A DNA stretch of 64,000 nt, from positions 11,711,900 to 11,775,899 of the forward strand of contig NC_053138.1 in the NCBI RefSeq assembly GCF_016808335.1, in the 5' to 3' direction. How positions within the stretch are numbered: position 1 is the stretch's first letter; each line of letters begins with the position of its first letter. Origin of the DNA: Panicum virgatum (lineage: Eukaryota; Streptophyta; Magnoliopsida; Poales; Poaceae). The notes below the pieces were generated by a model, which did not search any database, was not told where the DNA came from, and saw only the letters and a list, made by a program, of their open reading frames with translations. This document shows positions 1 through 11,461 of the stretch, piece by piece. The translations under genes and the position numbers were made by a program.

Positions 1-155
1 ATGATTTTTTAATGTTGTGGTGTGAGCTAAATGGTATACTATAAAGTTATGATTGTAGCATTTTAGATGTGCAAAAGGTCATTTTGAGTCCTTGCAGTTG
101 TTCTTTTCATTATTTTTGGATACCCTGATTGATGGTCCAGTGTCTGTTTTTTCAG

Positions 156-1946
156 TGGCAAAGAGCACATCTGCTTTGATGACCCTACTGCGGGTATACA
201 AAATCTGGCTGCTGCAGTCAACAAGGATGTGACACCCGGCTCAGGGCTTAATAGGATTAATAGGATACTCATACCAACAAGTTGCAACTTCTTCTCCGGA
301 AGCCGGTCTCCAAAGAACTCCAAGGTTAAGCATGTTTGGCCCGGAGCAATTTGGGGATGGGTGACCGACCGGGAAGTGATTCCCGGGTGCGCACGAGTGA
401 GGACAAAGTGTGCAGAAAAGACATGTGTTAGTCTGTGAGGGCAGTCTGTGTCCTAGAGAGCTGCCAGATGTAAGCGGGCCCGGCCTCGGGGAGGCGGGAC
501 GTTACAAAGGACATCACTGCCTTGAAGGCTGCTGTTTCAGACCTTCAGCTTCTCTCCAATTCACAAAACGAGGGTGTGAACATTTCACAAGATGCAGCGA
601 ATCATTCAACGGCGATAGTGGACATCCTGAAAGAAGCCCTAATGAACACCACAAAGGAATTCAACGAAGTCTTGACCACAAGGACAAAGGTCAGATTTAT
701 GTCAAGTATTGCTTATTTCAGTCCATAATTCCAGTCATTTATGCAGTTGAGACATAGTCGCATATATACCATAATTTGCAGAGCTTGAGGGTCCATCAAG
801 ACAGAAGAAATATTTTCTCTTTGTCAGCTTCAGGGGATGGATCAAATCCTTCCGTCAACCAGGATCAACCATCTGAGTCCACACCTTGTGCACCATGGGC
901 TGTTAACTCTGCTTCTAACTCTTTGTTTCATAGGTACATGCTGTTACGAACCATCATAGTTTGTAATGGTGTAACAGTCCTTTTTTTCTTTTTTGAAGTA
1001 CTTCGCATTCAGTCCCAATTACACACCCGGGGTTACATGATGACTTCAATTCTGTTGATTTGTTGGCCAGGCAGAGAAATAGAGGTGATATATCTTGTTC
1101 ATCTGGGAAGCAGCAGCAGTTAGCAGTCCAGCAGGACAGTTACATACAGAGCAGAGCAGAGGCTATTCAAAACTTGGAATCAACCACCAACGAGCTGACC
1201 CAAATTTTCAGACAACTAGCAACTATGGTTTCTCAGCAAGGAGAGGTAGCAGTCAGGTTATACCTCAGCAACATTCTTTTGTCTTAATCCTTTTATCCTG
1301 CTGTCCATAAGAAACATATGTTAGTATTGGAAACCCATTCAATAATAAGGTACTTTCATTGCTTGAAGTGGAAATCGTCTGAGATCCATGCATGATAATA
1401 GATTGTTCACATAAGCTTTTAAGTTGCAAGTGATTTTCTATCCCACTAATACTCTGATTGAACTTAAAATGTTTGCCTATCTTTTCATTGCGTGTTAGTT
1501 GGTATATTCTTGTTTTTATTGCCATCATCATTAAACATGTAGTATATTCCTTTCTTTGATGAACTGTTGTGGTCGGTTTCGGTCCCTGCTTGTAATAACA
1601 AGACAGAGCTCCTTCACCCCATTTTAGAAGAAAAGGAGAATTCATGTAGTTCAAACCCAGATGCCATCTCAAATACATTGTAGAGCTCTGACACAATTTC
1701 AAAACAAAAAAACCATAAGAGTTGCATTAATTTTATTTATTTTTCTTTTGTTAGAGAATGATAAATTCTCTTGCTCTCCATGACAGGATCCATGAGAACA
1801 TGGATGACACTCTGGTTAATGTAGAGGGTGCCCAAGAGCAACTCCTCAAGCATCTCAACAATATATCATCTAACAGGTGGCTGATGAGCAAGATCTTCAT
1901 TGTGCTCATTATTTTCCTCTTGATATTTGTACTCTTCATCACGTGA
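156..1946 (+). CDS. SYP31/32: Sed5-type Qa-SNARE (syntaxin 5 / SYP31-32 like), 3' part of gene, one exon interrupted by an LTR
   Basis: Golgi t-SNARE that forms the Qa helix of the ER-Golgi fusion complex. The first exon(s) lie before the window. Exons read as 156-689, 782-933, 1071-1256 and 1787-1946, all with GT-AG borders and compatible phases. The protein shows NHSTAIVDILK, TKEFNEVL, PCAPW, DSYIQSRAEAIQNLEST, then the SNARE helix (ATMVSQQGEVAVR into IHENMDDTLVNVEGAQ), with the zero-layer Gln in SQQGE. It continues with SSNRWLMSKI and a C-terminal hydrophobic anchor ending FVLFIT. This order is that of plant SYP31/32. The exon 156-689 contains a 279-bp insertion at 228-506. Reading through it gives about 70 foreign codons and a TGA at 436-438, and the net 284-bp gain also shifts the frame. 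Exons and splice sites downstream are intact, so the insertion is probably young or the allele is null. Family call is firm; the symbol is by family only. Confidence 0.88.
228..506 (+). mobile_element. Cassandra-type (TRIM) solo LTR carrying a 5S rRNA-like segment
   Basis: The insert begins TGTGACACCC and ends GGGACGTTACA (TG...CA ends) and is bounded by a perfect 5-bp target duplication AAGGA (223-227 and 507-511). Removing the insert and one AAGGA restores the exon phase. Inside, about 316-377 resembles the internal control region of 5S rRNA (GAACTCCAAGGTTAAGC, later GGGATGGGTGACC). Cassandra terminal-repeat retrotransposons are known for 5S-derived sequence in their LTRs. Only one LTR is present, so this is a solo LTR from recombination. 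Orientation is given from the 5S-like strand. Confidence 0.85.
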
Positions 1947-3540
1947 TACCTGTGCAAATCCCGATACATCGCACAGCTGATGAAGTGCATATTTTATTAT
2001 AGGTATGTTTAGTTAAAGGATGCATTATGTATAGCATTTTCACCGGTTGATACTTTCCACATTGAAACACAGCATTTTTTTTTCTATGAAAAGTGCTACC
2101 GTGGTCCTATTTCAAAGTTGCAATAACTTCAAATTAGTTTAATTACGAGGTTAATCTCAGATGATTAAGCTCTAAAGTGTAACTTCCAAGTGTTTTCAGA
2201 TGTTTGATCAAGTCAGGTTGCACGTTGGTTAACTTTTTACTTTCTTTTGAACAAAACATTTGAACCTTTACTTAGTCCATATAGCTTGATAAAACCCTAA
2301 GTCCAAGTCTTCAACAATCCTAAAACATGGTGGGCACATTTTGTAACAGTATAATTCCTCCTGAAGTTTGGCATGGCAGGTATCAAGACAGTGTTGATAC
2401 TTTAGAAAAAAATTGTTTGCATCAATTGCGTCACCCTAATTCCAAATGTTTGCGAATGTCCTCTGCATATTAAAATACTCATTATTTTGCGTTAGCAACT
2501 TTTTTATATTCATTTAATTAATGTAACAAGTATAAACATCATTGGATTTGGATAGCAGGTTTATAGAGATGAAATCCTTTTTGTATGTGTATTTGTGTTG
2601 TCTACGAAAAAAGACGTTAATTTACTCCCTTTCCTCAATCTAAACCTGGATGGAGATATTCTCACAAATATTGAGCTTAAACCGAGAATCTAGGATCTGA
2701 AATTCCTTTTCAAATGTCAAAGGACCACCGAAAACGTAATTTCAGATTCCAGATTTTTATGGAAGCTTAATATGTAATAGAGATATGGGATTTCATGAAT
2801 GATATCGTATAGGGTTTAGCTATGTACACTGATTTACCTATGTTCTCGTTCCGTCTAAATACAAAAATGGCTCCGACCAAACAAATGTTTCCAAAGACAT
2901 GGAGCAGGTCGTCAGTCTTGCTCATCAAGACGTTTGGCTGGGGTGGTGATACAGTGGTGCAAGTTTTAAGCCAGTGCGTGGTCGATGAAGGTTTCTTGCA
3001 CCCACCGATATCCATATTCCTTCGCTTACCAACCACGTGGATAACTCTGCTGGATCTCGACGTGTGATGTTGCCATGAAGAGAAGCACAGGTGCAATTTT
3101 TGTGGTGGGCGTGTGAACGGAATCTAGCGCCCAAGTAAATTTTGCCACTCAAAGTGTACTACAGTACTATGGCGCTTTTCATTGTACTATATATCAAGTC
3201 TGTTTACTTTTGTTAGTGCCTATCATATTATCATAATCAATACTACTACAATAAAAATGTTGGCAATGTTGATGGATCCATGGTATATTCAACCTTTTTT
3301 TCTATGCAGGCAGTGAAGTAATGCAGTACCACTTGCACAGTTGCACCATCGTTCCTGTTGCCTGCCGATGCGTGCACTCTGTTCGCTGCATCCGGTCAAC
3401 AGTATTTTTTCTCATATCAAATCAGTACCAATCAGCAGCCATTAGCTAGCTAGCAGTACTTTTCTCTCACAACAAATCAGCACCGGCCACCAGTCACGTC
3501 ACCCTATGGTTTGGTGAAATACCGATATGTGAAATAAGTT
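1947..3540. other. AT-rich intergenic region, no gene seen
   Basis: 3' flank of the SNARE gene and upstream space of the next gene. Short open frames here show no recognisable domain. The end contains a repeat segment at about 3410-3495 listed separately. Confidence 0.5.
3410..3495 (+). repeat. Dispersed repeat segment shared with 31775-31840
   Basis: Both places carry CAAATCAGTACCA, then CAGCAGTACTTTTCTCT or a close variant, then ACAACAAATCAGCACC. The order and spacing are conserved with small indels. Similar strings are common in grass intergenic DNA and probably belong to a transposon end; I cannot assign the family. Confidence 0.55.
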
Positions 3541-4600
3541 TTTGTGTTGTGTGTGCGCATCCTGACGCGTGGCCTCTGTTTGGGACACGTGTCCACCACA
3601 AGATCCTATCTAGATCGCCCGGGCCCAGGCAAACAGGACGGACACAGAGACAGACAGGGGGCGTCTATTCATCGTTCTCTGCAATTGGATCGCAGAGGCC
3701 GAGCGCCCCGCCCGCCCCCGCCGTCGACCGCCTCCCCCGGCTTCGGCGGCCTCCGCCGCCGCCCTCCACCACCGCCACGCTAACCAATCTCGCCGCCGTG
3801 CTGTCCGTCCACCGCCGCCACCGCCGCCGTCCACCGCCCACCGGTTGTCCGGCCTCGGCCGGCCGGCGGCGCTCCCGCGCCGCCTCGTCCTCCGTCGGCC
3901 GAACCGCCGCCTCCGCCGGGCCGCCCCCGGCCCCCTCCTCTTCTATAGTCGGAGGTCATGGAGCCGCCCCCCGGACCCCAGCAACCCCGGATCCTATGGC
4001 CGCCGCCGCCCTCCACCACCCCGGCCGCCGGCGGCCGCTCCGCCCACCAACCACCCCTCCGTGGCCAGGACCCTTTCCCCTAACTCGCAACCCTCGCCGG
4101 CGGTCGCTCCCCCCTCCCCTGCTCGAGGAAGACAATGAGCAGTAGCGGCCGGCGCTTCTGCGATGTGTTGAAAAAATATCGCATATGCGATGAATAGAAA
4201 AGCCGCAGACACGCGGCAGGCTGCACACGGCGGCCGCCCACGGAGACGCACCGACCCAAGTCCATCGTCCCCTGAGCTCTCGCTCCTCTCCGTCCGTCCG
4301 ATTCAACCACGAGCCCCCTTCTCCCTCCTCCCTCGTGCTCGCAGATAATTTCGCTCGCCTCCCTCGCCTCTCCTCCTCTCGTGTCTCTCGTCTCCGGAAC
4401 GAACAAGTAACCAAGCCGAGCAGGCGAGCACCGCCAAATCCGATCCAGCGCCGTCCCCGCAAAACCCTAGCCCGCCGTCGCCTCCCTCTCGATTCCACCC
4501 CTCCCGTCCCCGCCATCCCCACGCCGTCGCGGCAGATCGGGGCCCGGAGATCGGATTTCCCCCCTCCCCCTTTTGTTCGGCGGCTGTGTGGTGGGCGAAG
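3541..4600 (+). promoter_or_regulatory. GC-rich, pyrimidine-rich upstream / 5' leader region
   Basis: A CpG-rich stretch with GCC runs, then CTC-rich DNA just before the start codon at 4601, typical of a grass 5' leader. A telo-box-like AAAACCCTAG lies at 4461-4470, an element found in leaders of many plant translation and ribosome-biogenesis genes. Long Pro/Arg or Gly/Arg frames cover it on both strands, but they follow composition and are not supported as genes. Confidence 0.5.
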
Positions 4601-7046
4601 ATGGCGGGTGGAGGGAGCAGGCGCGCCGGCGCGGCGGAGGAGCCGAGGATCGGCAGCGGGAACGTCTTCGCGGCGCTCGAGACGCTCAAGAAGAAGAAGA
4701 AGAAGCCGGCGGCGGACAAGGGGGGCAAGCCCGCCGCCAGGGAGGAGGACCGCAAGCCGGAGGTCTTCTGGGCCCCCGCGCCCCTCACCGCCAAGTCCTG
4801 GGCCGACGTCGAGGACGACGACGACGACGACTACTTCGCCACCACCGCGCCGCCGCCCAGGCCCGTCTGGGGGAACGACCGCCGCGACGACGCCAAGGAC
4901 CAGCGCGACGCGCCCGCCCTGGAAGAGGTCCGTCTCGCTTCTCATCATATCTCTGCTCCCGAGCATCCCCTCTATGAAATGCCTGTGCTGTATGAATAGC
5001 TGTATGAATAGCTGAATCGCAATTCGTCTTCTTGTCAAAATTTCCTGTCTCTGTTTTTCCTTTCCTTGTAAGCTTGTGCCTATGCTGTGCATGCTTTCTG
5101 AATTCTGATGATTCAGTAATTCAGACACGACGTGATGGTATGTACGATCATCTTGAAGGCACCGTTGCCCTGCGGGATGTTCGGCGCCAATTCTAGTACG
5201 ATGTTTGGGTGATGTCACGGACAAAAGTTTCACCTTGGCATCTTGTGCTGAATTGGATGTTTGCATGATAAGGTTATTAGTTGTTGTTATGTGTTACTGA
5301 AACGCTTTGCTTGCTTGGCGTTGATGTGCCCTGTACACACTTCAATTGACAGCATTTGAGTAGTTTATAGCTTATCCATTAATTTTAAGCGTGGATGGTA
5401 TATGCACTGGCTTGTTATTGTCGGATTCTTGCCGTTACAAACCCTAGCATGGTAACGTAAGTTGATAAGTACACCCTTACGGGAAATAGGACCAGCAGTA
5501 ACGAATAAAAAGTATCTGGAAATCTTGGCTAGGTTTAGCGAATCAGATAGGGAACAATAACGGCTAGTGGGCTCCATGGAAGCAAAAGACACATCAGTGT
5601 CCTTGAGTTGTCGAGTTGTTGCAGATAGATAATGCTGGCATCTGCCTATTCTTGACATCTACCTGAAAGATGACTTTACCATGATATCCCACTTTTGGTT
5701 TAGCATGTGGCCTTATTGATTCTTTGATTCTATACCTTTATTTTTTTCCAAATTTGGCTCACTTTTTGTAGTTTATTAGTTACTCCAGAAATCTAACTAG
5801 AACCCCGCTTGCCATTAAGTAAAAAGAAAGCAGGGCTGGGGAAAGAAGTTTGCACAATTATTTTATAAGATGGTCCCGCACCTACATTTATGGACCGCTT
5901 GTGCACATTGCTGAATACTTGTGAAATGTGTCTTGCATCTGCCTGAGTTTATTGTGTTGAGTTATGTACAGGAGTGAGTCCGAAGTTCTTGTGTAAGGTT
6001 GTATGTAGATGTTACTGTGCTACTATATAGGTTCAAAGCATCATAAGAAGCCACTGAACTGGGTTGTTTCTTTTTGAAAATCTGAAACAGACAGCTTGCC
6101 TCTCAGGTCCTGCATAAGCAGAGCTTGTTTTATTTACCTTTCCATGTATCTTTCCTGCTAACCTTATATGCTGTCAGTTTATTCTAAGTGTAATATGCAA
6201 TATTCTTACCTGAATAGTAGTACTGACAACACTCTAAATGCCTCCCATAATACAGGAGATTGAGAGTGAAGATGATGGCCTTGATGATGAGGTCGATGCT
6301 GATGAGGAACATGAGCATGAAGCAGAAGATGCTGTACCAGCTGAACCAACTGTGAAGAATACTGCAGTTCCACCTGCACCACCCAAGGATACTGAAAGAC
6401 AACTTTCCAAGAAGGAATTGAAGAAAAAAGAACTCGCAGAGCTTGATGCTGCTTTGGCTGAGTTGGGACTTGGCACACCAGCCAATTCTACTCAAGATGA
6501 ATCAAATGGTAAGTTATGTCCAGTTTTTTTTTCTCCACGAAATTGTCCTTTGGGAATAATACATGCAAAATGAACAAATTCAATCCGGGTGTGTTGATGC
6601 CTTGATGGTTTGCCATGTTTGCTCAAGATTTACCACTTCTTTTGTGGGGTGAAGTTGGTGATGCCAAATCTTCTGTTGCAGGTAAGAAAGGTGCAGATCA
6701 AGTCGTTGATGGAGAGAAAAAGGAAGATGCACCTGCTCCTCCAGAGAGTAAGAGCACAAAGAAGAAGAAATCTAAGAAAGACAAGTCTTCAAAGGAGTCA
6801 AAGGAAGCACAGGATCAGGGCAATGGGTCGGAAGAAGCAGCTGGTGCAGAACCTGATGACGATACAGCTTCAGTGGACGTCAAGGAACGCATAAAGAAGG
6901 TAGCTTCTATGAAGAAAAAGAAGTCAAGCAAAGAGATGGATGCAGCAGCAAAGATCGCCGCATCTGAAGCCGCAGCACGGAGTGCCAGGCTTGCTGCAGC
7001 AAAGAAGAAAGAGAAGAGCCATTACAACCAGCAGCCTCTGCGGTGA
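4601..7046 (+). CDS. Conserved plant lysine/acid-rich protein of unknown function (314 aa, 3 exons)
   Basis: Exons 4601-4927, 6256-6508 and 6682-7046 join in frame to 314 codons plus TGA. The start is chosen at 4601 because it is followed by MAGGGSRRAG and the coding pattern begins there. N-terminal part: SGNVFAALETLK, a Lys run, then the motif EVFWAPAPLTAKSWADVEDD followed by an Asp run and YFATTAPPP. Middle: strongly acidic, then QLSKKELKKKELAELDAALAELG, a charged helix. C-terminal part: alternating Lys/Ser/Glu stretches, predicted disordered or coiled, ending HYNQQPLR. There is no signal peptide or membrane segment. The composition suggests a nuclear or nucleolar RNA-associated protein, and the telo-box in the leader would fit, but that is inference. 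I do not recognise a named family. Intron 1 (1328 bp) holds nothing I can name. Confidence 0.8.
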
Positions 7047-9176
7047 ACTGCCCAGATTTTGGATCTCTAGAGAACTTTTGAGCTCTGATATCCCCTAGTT
7101 CATTTTGGACTCCGCAATAAGTTTTTTGAGATGCTGTGTTTATGACTTGGTGGAGGTGTCGTCTGATGCTCGTTTTGGTAATCATATTAGGTATAGGGGG
7201 CCTAATTGTCTTTGGATTCTGGATGATGGTGTAAATGGGTTCTGAAATGTTGGTCATAGGAACCTCGCTGACTATATGGAAAAATATGGGATATTGGATA
7301 CCTGTCTTCGTGCTTATATGTCTGCAAATTGTTCGTGGTTCGTATGTCACTAGAACTCAGTGCGCGGCGTTGCCGCGCAGTTCCGAGTCAGGCCAGTGTT
7401 TTTCTTGTAAGCTATTGTCTAGCTAATGTTTTATTGTAAGATAATCGTGCCATGCTTGTTTTGTAATATTAGCATTTAGATGAGTATCAAATAATACAAT
7501 ATATACAAGAGTGATCAACGTGAGATTTTCACATGCTTTATTTGTAACAAGATACGTAAGAAATTTTGATTAGTGCCTTAGTATTCCCTATTTTGTTTTG
7601 CTTGCCCTCTAAATTAAACTTAGCCAAGTCATAGTATGGAGATGTGTACCCATTGTCTACTGCATTTTTCTATTGTTCTGACTGCAAGATCGTGATAAGT
7701 ACCTGAAAATATGTTGATAGTATCCCAAAACTTCTCAAGAAAGAAACGTTCCTACAAAAATTCAGCAGACATCAAAATTTGCTTGTGTACAAAAGATACT
7801 GCACGGAAAGGGCATCAATTCCTCATGCAATATTTACATAAGGGGCTGTTATATTGTAGGGATCAGCCATCCACAAAATCATGCAATCCTACTTGTGAAA
7901 ATATGGCAATACCAATATTTTGAAATTTCAATTGAGAATCTCTAGAAGCTTCGTTGTCCAGCGTGAACCAAAATCTACAGGAAGATCAATATATGTTTGG
8001 ATGTCACAATATTTAGATAAACCAATAGTCTCAAATCCTACTTCGAATCTCTACTTCGAATCTTGTTAACGGAGATGAATAGCTGTCCGGTTTTGAGCTA
8101 AATAGCAAACAGTTCGAAGCTGCAAGCACTTCTGCTTCCTTTATTTTATATGCAACCACTCATTTCAGTAAATCAACGAGGGAGGGGGCCCACCGTGGGA
8201 GAGACGTGTGTCGTGGACCGCAGCTGGGTGGAGCATGTGCGTGGCAGCGAGCCTCGATGTTTCATCGCCGTGGAGACGAAGGCTCTGGAACGCTGGCTGT
8301 TTGGCCCAGTTTGGACGTCTGATCAACATCCAATGGGCAGTGGCTCAGATAAAAGGCGCGACGTGGCCCAATGTGTGGCCAAATTCTCTGGTGCAGATTT
8401 CGTTAGGTAGAGATGGTGTTGATTTTCCAGGCACGGGTTTTCCATATCCTTGGGAAACATGGCATGCCTTGAAATGCGCTAGCGCTGGGCCTGTTTGGAT
8501 ATGGTCCTGGGAAAGCTGCTTGGCCCAGGCACCACTCTCATGCGTCCAATTTTCGACGGCTGTTGTGACTGGAAGAGGTGCAAATCTTGGTTTATTGGAT
8601 AGCCGAAAGGCTCGGGCAGTTGGGCTAGGTCTCTACAGTAGGCTGGAAGAACCTTCTTCTAAACATCGTATATTTAAAAGTAGCCACTGTCAAGGTGTGG
8701 AGCTGGTGGCAGGACATGATTATTTTTCAAAACCTAGCAAGCAGGTGGAATTTATTTCAAAATATTATATAAAATTAATAATATTTATTAATAAAAGGGC
8801 GGACTATTGCTTCAATGTCTATTTTAGCAAGTTATCATGTATATATACTATTTTTTCATATTGGAGAATAATCTTGCTCATCTTTTCTGGCTTCTCTTGT
8901 TAAGATTAACCAACTTGGAAACACTGTACAAATTATCAAATCCTTCTTGCATTCATGTGTATGTTACATGTACAACCCAGATATTACATTTCTCATCAAA
9001 CTTCACATCTTGCACAAATATGAAATATATATAGAGACAGCGAGCAAACCAACTAACGGCGATCAGTGTGATTACAAACAAGCAAGCAGAAACTAACAAA
9101 GGACCATACATAAATTAACTAACTTTAACTGCCTCGAAATCCCATGGCTGTTATTATATTGGTACAGCTAGCTCGA
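7047..9176. other. Intergenic region, no supported gene
   Basis: 3' flank of the upstream gene followed by AT-rich DNA. A 231-codon open frame at 8208-8903 has no domain, low-quality codon pattern and runs into AT-rich low-complexity sequence, so it is not called. The string GGGCCTGTTTGGATATGG at about 8488 resembles MITE ends, but no partner end was found. Confidence 0.45.
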
Positions 9177-10432
9177 TCAGTGGTCGAGCAGGATGGCCTC
9201 CAGAACCCTGACGAACTCCTTGGGCGCGGTGAGCTGCGGGAAGTGTCCCGAGGACTCGATCACCACCGTGTCCGCCCCGGCGCCGCCGCCGCTCCCGGCC
9301 ATCGCGCGCTGCATGTAGCGCGCGACGGCGAGAGGCGCCACGGCGTCGCGGGCGCAGTGCACGATGGTGCAGCGCGCCGCGACGCCCGGGAGCACGGCCC
9401 GGTGGTCGCTGGTGAGCACGGCGCGCAGGACGCGGAGCGCGGCGTCCGGGCGCATCGCGCCGAGCTGCTTGGCGAACCTGGCGGCGGCGGACGGGTGGCC
9501 CGGCCCGACGACGGCCTCGGCGAAGCGCGGCGCCCACGCCGCGAAGTCCTCGCCGGCGGCCGCGAGCATCGCGTCCACGTCCGCTGGCTCGAAGCCGCCC
9601 TCGTAGCCGTCCTCGTTGATGTACCTATAAAAAGTGCAACGCTGCAGTCTGTTGAGCATTCTATAACCGGTTGTTTGGTTTGTTTGACATGCTCAAGTTT
9701 GGCATTTTTACAATAATGCTCATTATATTGTGCGTCCGTTTTTTTTACAATAATTACTACATCTAACTTGAGGTCGCATTTTCGTCCGTTTTTTTTTTAC
9801 ATTCTCGATCGACTATTTGGATCAACGTAACATGTGTTACATGCCATCAGAGATCAGACAATAAACGTATGCTGTCTTATTAATGGGTCCGACCCAAGGC
9901 CAGATAAGCCAGACAGCCAGTGGTAAATAAACCTATGACTAAACCGGATTGGATTTATTTACGAGGTTAATAAACGTGCTCAGAATTGAACTAGGTCCTA
10001 GGTTCAGGAAAGTCTTGCTTAGCTTGCATGCAATTAAATTGCTTGTTCCGAGTTCCAAGCAGTGCTTGATCTCGACGTACGTACGTACCTCGGCGAGGCT
10101 CCGACGAGCACGAGGTGGCTGAAGAGGTCCGGGCGCGCGACGGACGCAATGCAGCCGATCATGCCGGCCATGGAGTGCCCCACGAACGCCGCCCGGCGCA
10201 CCCCCAGGTCGTCCATGAGCGCCACCAGCTCGTCGGCCAGGCCGTGGTACGAGCAGCAGTACCTCTCGCCGCCGTCCTTGGCGGCGCCGGAGAAGCTCCA
10301 GTCGAAGACGACGACCCGGAACCTCGCCGCCAGCGCCGGGACGACGTCCTCCCAGATGAACCGCGTGCCGCCGTACCCGTGCGCCAGCACCACCGTCTCC
10401 CCGTCGTCGTTGCCGAACACCCTCGCGTTCAT
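9177..10432 (-). CDS. D14/KAI2-family alpha/beta hydrolase (strigolactone/karrikin-receptor-like)
   Basis: Two exons on the minus strand, 10432-10089 and 9624-9177, join across a GT-AG intron to 263 aa, the usual length of this family. It opens with VLAHGYGGTRFIWEDVVPAL (oxyanion region). The nucleophile elbow GHSMAG has Ser87, and catalytic Asp208 (CARDAVAP) and His242 (SSGHFPQ) complete the triad. After RPDLFSHLVLVGASPRY comes the lid segment GYEGGFEPADVD, which matches the YxGGFE lid entry of KAI2, D14 and DLK proteins. Such proteins are soluble receptors/hydrolases for butenolide signals that recruit a MAX2/D3 F-box partner. Sequence is divergent from canonical KAI2 (FDWSFSGAAKDGG in place of the usual YDNMGAG type), so it may be a DLK-type paralogue. 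Ligand and role are not deducible. Confidence 0.87.
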
Positions 10433-10585
10433 CTTCGTCCCAATGCCAAATAATAAAAGGAGAGCCTAGCAGGCTGCTAGCTACAGGCTACAGCTACACC
10501 AGTTGCTGCTGCTGCTTGCTGCTTCGCCTGTGGTGATCGATAGATGAGAAGGTAGGCACGGTGAGCTCCGATCCGTTTCAGCTCA

Positions 10586-10592
10586 ATTTATA
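10586..10592 (-). promoter_or_regulatory. Candidate TATA box of the D14/KAI2-like gene
   Basis: On the minus strand the sequence reads TATAAAT about 155 bp upstream of the start codon at 10432, a plausible distance for a short leader. Confidence 0.45.
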
Positions 10593-11415
10593 GCGAGAAT
10601 TCAGGCATCAGCTACATACAGCCGCCCTTAGATAAGATCGAGCGGAGAGATCGACAGCGAGAGGATCGGAGGAGGGGGCGATGCCTGAAGTGATGTGGTG
10701 CGCGGAGGAGAGAGTGAATTCTTCTATTGTAAGGAGTCGATCGGGGAGGTGGACAGCTGCATGAGCCACCGGGGTGGCAACAACTAACAAGCGGGTGTCA
10801 CAAGAGGAGCCTGCATGTCTCCGCAACTGCTGATGCCGCCACCTCGCGTCGGCATCGACGATGACGCCGGGCGGAAAAAGGTGTTGCTTGGCGCCTTGCG
10901 CCCGTGACTGAGACCCGGAAGATTCCCATGAGCTCCAGGGCTAGGGCTTCGGGTGGTCCGCTTTTGTCGCAGGTGAGGCGTGTTTAGTTTACAGGAGCAT
11001 CATGTTGCTATAATTTGCATTGGTAGGGCACAAGATGGCCTTCATTAGAATAGCACTGGAACTCGCAATCTCGACAGTCCAAAACTGTTAATCAAAACTG
11101 CCTTGTTAATTTAATTTATACAGGAATCTGCATGCTGGCGTCCATGGTCGAACAGATCAATAAGTTCCTCTTCCTCGAAGGACAGATCAAGTTTATGATC
11201 CTTATTAGATGATCTAAGCACGCAAACTAAAATTGTTATAACTTTTTTGAAACAAAAAAAACGTGGCCTGATGTTATTCGAATTTTGTAATTTTAACTGA
11301 CGAGATAAACAAAAGGCCCTAATATATACTAGTATCTCAGAGATGATGAGGATGAAATTCTTCTATGGTTTGGGCGCTTATCTTGGCAATAAAGTGGAGC
11401 ATGCGAATGACGTCG

Positions 11416-11461
11416 ATCTTATTCATTGTTTTTTTTTGGAAGGTTAAATCTTATTCATTGT
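11416..11461 (-). mobile_element. Ultra-short poly(T) insertion with 14-bp target duplication
   Basis: ATCTTATTCATTGT occurs at 11416-11429 and again at 11448-11461, flanking an 18-bp insert made of eight T and GGAAGGTTAA. Read on the minus strand this is a short tail ending in poly(A), as expected of an extremely 5'-truncated LINE insertion. Confidence 0.6.

Noticed and set aside
3956..5266. Long minus-strand open frame (436 codons) over the leader and first exon of the 4601 gene
   Set aside because: Arg/Gly/Val-rich composition mirrors the GC-rich plus strand; no domain; overlaps a spliced plus-strand gene with clear exon structure.
8208..8903. 231-codon open frame in intergenic DNA
   Set aside because: No motif, no splice context, and the C-terminal third is AT-rich low complexity.
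9720..9810. Duplicate CGTCCG followed by T run and ACA as another micro-insertion
   Set aside because: The two copies differ in T-run length and the intervening 50 bp have no poly(A) end at the junction, so slippage or a local duplication is as likely.
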